Source of the DNA: Oscillospiraceae bacterium
GTDB lineage: Bacteria > Bacillota > Clostridia > UMGS1810
Length of the DNA: 8,605 bases
Reading direction: 5' to 3'
Assembly (NCBI GenBank): GCA_022769845.1
Contig: JALEIO010000005.1
Location: 1-8,605, forward strand
Part shown: positions 5,460-8,605 of the stretch, piece after piece
Numbering within the stretch: position 1 is the stretch's first letter
Layout of the letters: every line of letters begins with the position of its first letter
Made by a program: the position numbers and the translations under genes
Notes under the pieces: generated by a model
Told to the model about the DNA's origin: nothing
The model's database searches: none
The model's input: the letters and a program-made list of their open reading frames with translations, nothing else

Positions 5460-5504
5460 GAAATAATTGCTAAAATAATTTTGCGATTTTTTTATAAAAT
5501 ATAA

Positions 5505-6884
5505 TTAACGAGGAATTTCTGCGATTTTTCCGTTTTCCCGACAATATTTTATAGCCTGATATACGTTTTTTACGCCGAAAATTTCAATATCCTTTGAATT
5601 TTTTACGCTTTTTAAGTTGTTGCAGGGCATTATTATGCGTGTAAAACCGAGCTTTTTTGCTTCGTTAACGCGTTTTTCGGGATACGTAATGCTGCGCACC
5701 TCGCCGGTCAATCCAACCTCGCCGAGAATTACCGTTTTATAATCTACAATAAAGTTTTTGTAATTTGACGCAATCGCCAAAACAGCCGCAAGGTCGGTGG
5801 CAGGCTCGCTTATTTTAAGACCGCCCGCGATATTTAAGTAAATGTCCTGGTTTTGCATATTGTAGCCAAGCTTTTTCTCTAAAATTGCTACCAGCATAAC
5901 CGCGCGGTTATAGTCAAGCCCCGTTGCCATTCTGCGCGCGTTTCCAAAGCCCGTAGGGGAGGAGAGCGCCTGAATTTCGGCAAGTATCGGGCGCGTTCCT
6001 TCAAACGTGCAGGTTATAACCGACCCGGACGCGTTTTCGGGACGTCCGCTTATCATCATTTCGGAGGGGTTTTTAACCTCTGCAAGACCTGTATCGGTCA
6101 TTTCAAACACGCCGATTTCGTTTGTCGAACCGAAACGATTTTTTATGGTTCGCAGTATGCGGTAGCTTTGATGGCGCTCGCCCTCGAAATAAAGAACGCA
6201 GTCTACCATATGCTCCAAAATTTTCGGGCCCGCAATGCTGCCCTCTTTTGTAACGTGGCCAACAATTAAAACCGTCGTTCCGGACTGCTTTGCAAACCGC
6301 ATAAGCGCGTGCGTACATTCGCGCACCTGCGATACGCTGCCGGGCACCGAGCCGGCTTCTTCCGAAAACATAGTTTGAATTGAGTCTACAATAAGTATGC
6401 CGCATTTTTCGTCTTTTGCGGCTTCAATTATTTTATCAAGCGATGTTTCGGACAAAAGCGACAGATTTTCGGTGGTAATTTTAAGCCTGTCCGCCCTGAT
6501 TTTTATTTGATTGAGCGACTCCTCGCCCGACGCATAAAGTATTTTCTGCGTTTTTCCCAAAAATTCGCAAATCTGCAAAAGCAGTGTGGATTTTCCTATT
6601 CCGGGGTCGCCGCCAACAAGCACCATTTCGCCTGTTACAAGCCCGCCGCCGAGTACTCTGTCAAGCTCTTTTAATTCGGTTAAAATGCGCTTTTCCGACA
6701 TTGACACAATTTCAGAAAGCTTTTTCGGAGCATAAAGCGACGTAATGCCGCGCGCTTTTGTCTTCTTTGTTTCCACAACTTCTTCTTCAAATGTATTCCA
6801 TCTTCCGCATGACGGACATTTTCCCAGCCATTTTGCCGTTTCGTAGCCACATTCTATGCAAACAAATTTTGTTTTTTCAGCCAT
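5505..6884 (-). CDS. radA: DNA repair protein RadA (Sms)
   Basis: RadA is a RecA-like ATPase that processes recombination intermediates by promoting branch migration. From ATG 6882-6884 the product is 459 residues, normal for the family. In order it has a zinc finger C9-x2-C12-x10-C23-x2-C26, a RecA-type ATPase with Walker A GGDPGIGKST (91-100) and Walker B LIVDS (164-168), the RadA signature KNRFG (248-252), and a C-terminal Lon-protease-like domain. That last domain reads ISEPATDLA (358-366) where Lon has its catalytic serine, so no protease activity is expected, as is usual for RadA. The longest frame starts 17 codons earlier, but AGAGGTG (6891-6897) precedes the internal ATG and the extra codons overlap the predicted promoter. 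In Bacillus radA sits with disA; here it is flanked by a divergent glycosyltransferase and the str operon. Confidence 0.97.
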   Translation of the reverse strand: MAEKTKFVCIECGYETAKWLGKCPSCGRWNTFEEEVVETKKTKARGITSLYAPKKLSEIVSMSEKRILTELKELDRVLGGGLVTGEMVLVGGDPGIGKSTLLLQICEFLGKTQKILYASGEESLNQIKIRADRLKITTENLSLLSETSLDKIIEAAKDEKCGILIVDSIQTMFSEEAGSVPGSVSQVRECTHALMRFAKQSGTTVLIVGHVTKEGSIAGPKILEHMVDCVLYFEGERHQSYRILRTIKNRFGSTNEIGVFEMTDTGLAEVKNPSEMMISGRPENASGSVITCTFEGTRPILAEIQALSSPTGFGNARRMATGLDYNRAVMLVAILEKKLGYNMQNQDIYLNIAGGLKISEPATDLAAVLAIASNYKNFIVDYKTVILGEVGLTGEVRSITYPEKRVNEAKKLGFTRIIMPCNNLKSVKNSKDIEIFGVKNVYQAIKYCRENGKIAEIPR

Positions 6885-6890
6885 ATGTAA

Positions 6891-6897
6891 CACCTCT
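6891..6897 (-). promoter_or_regulatory. radA ribosome binding site
   Basis: AGAGGTG on the minus strand leaves 6 nt to ATG 6882-6884, or 8 nt counted from GAGG. It lies inside the longer frame and selects the start that places the zinc finger at residue 9, as in homologues. Confidence 0.85.
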
Positions 6898-6905
6898 TGT
6901 ATACT

Positions 6906-6934
6906 AATATATAATAATTTTTGCAAAATGTCCA
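6906..6934 (-). promoter_or_regulatory. Putative radA promoter
   Basis: On the minus strand TGGACA (6929-6934), a 17-nt spacer and TATATT (6906-6911) form a fair sigma-A-like promoter. The start would be near 6899, giving a leader of only about 15 nt that still contains the ribosome site. Boxes are less perfect than at the other promoters here. The 6935-7067 stretch beyond it is A-rich and holds no gene or clear signal. Confidence 0.5.
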
Positions 6935-7067
6935 TATATATTTAACAAATAAAAATCAAAACTGTGAAAAACGGCGAAAACGAAACAAATAAGTAAAAAA
7001 CAGAAGAAAAGTAAAATCAAACAAGAAATTTAATGCAAAATGCACAAAAATTGGTTAAAATTGATAC

Positions 7068-7096
7068 TTGATTATGTTTATGCAATGGTATATAAT
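7068..7096 (+). promoter_or_regulatory. Promoter of the glycosyltransferase gene
   Basis: TTGATT (7068-7073), a 17-nt spacer and a perfect TATAAT (7091-7096) form a good sigma-A-type promoter. Transcription would begin near 7103, leaving a leader of about 55 nt before the GTG start. The leader shows only a small TGAAAATTTTTCA hairpin (7116-7128) and no recognisable riboswitch. Confidence 0.85.
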
Positions 7097-7144
7097 ACAC
7101 TTTAGTGAATTTAGCTGAAAATTTTTCAAATAAAAATCTGCTTT

Positions 7145-7152
7145 TGAGGTGA
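7145..7152 (+). promoter_or_regulatory. Ribosome binding site deciding the GTG start of the glycosyltransferase
   Basis: TGAGGTGA lies 5 nt before GTG 7158-7160 (8 nt counted from GAGG). The longest frame uses a GTG at 7149 that is part of this ribosome site, so the 7158 start is preferred. An in-frame ATG at 7176 is possible but more distant. Confidence 0.8.
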
Positions 7153-7157
7153 TTTTT

Positions 7158-8435
7158 GTGCCGGAAAGTTTAAGAATGATTATTTATTTTATCAGTGCTT
7201 TTGTATCGCTGTTTGTGCTTGCTTACGGCGGTTATTATTTTGTTGTGTCCATTTTCGGCTGGTCGGACAGGCAAACAAACGTTATGCCGAAAACGAATAA
7301 AATTCATACCTTTGCGCTGATTGTTGCGGCACATAACGAAGAAGCTGTTATCGGCGAAATGGTAGAAAGTCTTTTTAGGCTGCACTATCCAAAAGAAGCG
7401 TATGATGTGTTTGTAATTGCCGACAACTGTACCGATTCTACCGCCGAAGTTGCCCGAGCTGCAGGCGCTTACGTTTACGAGCGTACAAACGCAACTTTAA
7501 AGGGCAAAGGCCACGCTCTTGAATGGATGTTTTCAAAAATTTTCAAAATGGATAAAAAATATGACAGCATATCCATTTTTGACGCTGATAATCTTGTAAG
7601 TCAGAATTATCTTACCGAAATGAATAAAGAGCTTAATAAAGGCTACGAGGTTGTGCAGGGCAACGTCGACAGCAAAAATCCGTTTGATTCGTGGATAACG
7701 TGCGCATATTCGGTATCGTTCTGGATGATTGCGCGTCTTTTCCAAAATGCAAGATACAACCTTGGAATTACCTGTCAGTTAAGCGGTACAGGGTTTGTAA
7801 TTTCCACCGACCTTTTAAAAGAAATGGGCTGGGGAGCAACCTGCCTTACAGAAGATATGGAATTTACCGCAAAGCTTGCGCTTACCGGAAGAAAAGTCGG
7901 CTGGGCGCACAAAGCGGTTGTGTATGATGAAAAACCGCTTACATTTATGCAGTCGTGGCATCAGAGAACACGCTGGATGCAGGGTCACTCGGACGTTGCG
8001 TCAAGATTTGCGAAAAAGCTTTTTATAAAGGCGTTTAAGGACAAAGACCTTTCAGCTTTTGACTGCGGAATTTACCTTTTGCAGCCGGTTAAAATTATGT
8101 GTCTTTTGTTTGCAACCGTTATGACATGGGTTCAGGTTACGGGCGTTATTAAGGTGTTTGAAATCAGCAAGGTGTTTGGTGACCCGCAGATATGGAGTGC
8201 AGTTGCTGTTTTGCAGATGATGTATATTCCGTTTGTTATAACATATGAAAAACGAATGATAAACTTAAGGCTTATTTGGTGTTATATAACATTTTCGCTC
8301 TATTCGCTTACCTGGATTCCGATTACCATTATCGGCTGGCTCAAAAAGGACAATAAGGAATGGTCGCACACAAAACACACCAGGTCAATTACTCTTGACG
8401 AGCTTGAAGAGGCAGAAAAAATTCAAAATGTATAA
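7158..8435 (+). CDS. Membrane-embedded processive family 2 glycosyltransferase
   Basis: The 425-residue product has the layout of processive inverting GT2 enzymes (cellulose synthase, hyaluronan synthase, PgaC type), which add sugars from nucleotide-sugar donors at the inner membrane. Residues 8-34 form a transmembrane segment. The GT-A domain (about 50-300) starts with TFALIVAAHNEEAVIGEMVE, has IADNCTDST (87-95), the metal-binding DAD (142-144), the catalytic-base-type TED (231-233) and QRTRW (269-273), a QxxRW motif for acceptor binding. Three hydrophobic segments follow near 304-332, 345-363 and 369-394. There is no PilZ domain and no partner polysaccharide gene in view, so the product polymer or glycolipid cannot be named. 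It stands alone between its own promoter and terminator, divergent from radA. GTG start as argued for its ribosome site. Confidence 0.92.
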   Translation: MPESLRMIIYFISAFVSLFVLAYGGYYFVVSIFGWSDRQTNVMPKTNKIHTFALIVAAHNEEAVIGEMVESLFRLHYPKEAYDVFVIADNCTDSTAEVARAAGAYVYERTNATLKGKGHALEWMFSKIFKMDKKYDSISIFDADNLVSQNYLTEMNKELNKGYEVVQGNVDSKNPFDSWITCAYSVSFWMIARLFQNARYNLGITCQLSGTGFVISTDLLKEMGWGATCLTEDMEFTAKLALTGRKVGWAHKAVVYDEKPLTFMQSWHQRTRWMQGHSDVASRFAKKLFIKAFKDKDLSAFDCGIYLLQPVKIMCLLFATVMTWVQVTGVIKVFEISKVFGDPQIWSAVAVLQMMYIPFVITYEKRMINLRLIWCYITFSLYSLTWIPITIIGWLKKDNKEWSHTKHTRSITLDELEEAEKIQNV

Positions 8436-8462
8436 ACGTCAAAATTATAAAAATATTGCGTT

Positions 8463-8504
8463 AAAAAAGCAGAGTTGTGCATAAGCATTGTCTCTGCTTT
8501 TTTT
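8463..8504 (+). terminator. Intrinsic terminator of the glycosyltransferase gene
   Basis: AAAAAAGCAGAG (8463-8474) pairs with CTCTGCTTTTTT (8492-8503). The 17-nt loop contains a small TGC/GCA inner stem, and a T-run continues to 8504. It begins 28 nt after the stop codon and closes a single-gene transcript. Confidence 0.9.
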
Positions 8505-8542
8505 GTTTTATGAAAACTTAAAATTTATTTTGTTTAAAACTA

Positions 8543-8571
8543 TTGCAAATTATCCGAAAAAGAGGTAAAAT
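8543..8571 (+). promoter_or_regulatory. Promoter for the gene beginning at the right edge
   Basis: TTGCAA (8543-8548), a 17-nt spacer and TAAAAT (8566-8571) form a sigma-A-type promoter, with transcription expected near 8578. The leader before the next start would be about 26 nt. Confidence 0.75.
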
Positions 8572-8590
8572 AAATATATATTTGCGAAAA

Positions 8591-8605
8591 AAGGAGAAAC
8601 AAGAT
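8591..8605 (+). promoter_or_regulatory. Ribosome site and first two bases of a start codon
   Basis: AAGGAG (8591-8596) is followed 7 nt later by AT at 8604-8605, the last bases of the window. If the next base is G, a plus-strand gene starts at 8604. Nothing of its product is visible. Confidence 0.65.

Noticed and set aside
6885..6935. Longer radA start adding 17 residues
   Set aside because: The extension overlaps the putative promoter and contains the AGAGGTG site; homologues begin just before the zinc finger.
7149..7157. Glycosyltransferase start at GTG 7149
   Set aside because: That GTG is inside the TGAGGTGA ribosome site; GTG 7158 is correctly spaced.

Overview
The window looks like chromosome from an AT-rich, low-GC Gram-positive bacterium, most likely a member of Clostridia. 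The evidence is the run of translation genes (L7Ae-like protein, S12, S7, EF-G, EF-Tu), the Bacillus/Clostridium-type long S12, strong AGGAGG ribosome sites, sigma-A-type promoters with 17-nt spacers, and U-tailed hairpin terminators. The genus cannot be read from the sequence alone.

Layout from left to right. Positions 1-108 (minus) hold the start of a small two-CxxC zinc-ribbon protein that runs off the left edge, with its own near-perfect promoter at 152-180. Positions 181-350 are non-coding, with a 13-bp tandem repeat and nested inverted repeats. Positions 352-5228 (minus strand) are the str operon, transcribed right to left: promoter, L7Ae-like gene, rpsL, rpsG, fusA, tuf, terminator. 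Positions 5230-5504 contain two hairpin terminators and a short tandem duplication. Positions 5505-6934 hold radA (minus) and its putative promoter. Positions 6935-7157 are the divergent intergenic region with a promoter for a plus-strand, membrane-embedded family 2 glycosyltransferase (7158-8435), which ends in its own terminator. The last 70 bases carry a promoter and ribosome site for a plus-strand gene whose start codon begins at 8604.

The five minus-strand translation genes form one transcription unit: a K-turn-binding L7Ae-family protein, two small-subunit proteins at the decoding centre and the 30S head, and the two GTPases of elongation. In many Firmicutes this cluster follows rpoB-rpoC. 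Here it starts at its own consensus promoter, with radA and terminators immediately upstream.

Several starts had to be moved from the longest open frame. rpsL and fusA begin with TTG and rpsG with GTG. The L7Ae, radA and glycosyltransferase genes start internally, after clear Shine-Dalgarno sites. I see no mobile element, CRISPR array, tRNA, rRNA or defence system. The window is mostly housekeeping; the more unusual points are the non-ATG starts, the structured rpsL-rpsG gap and the repeat cluster at 189-341.
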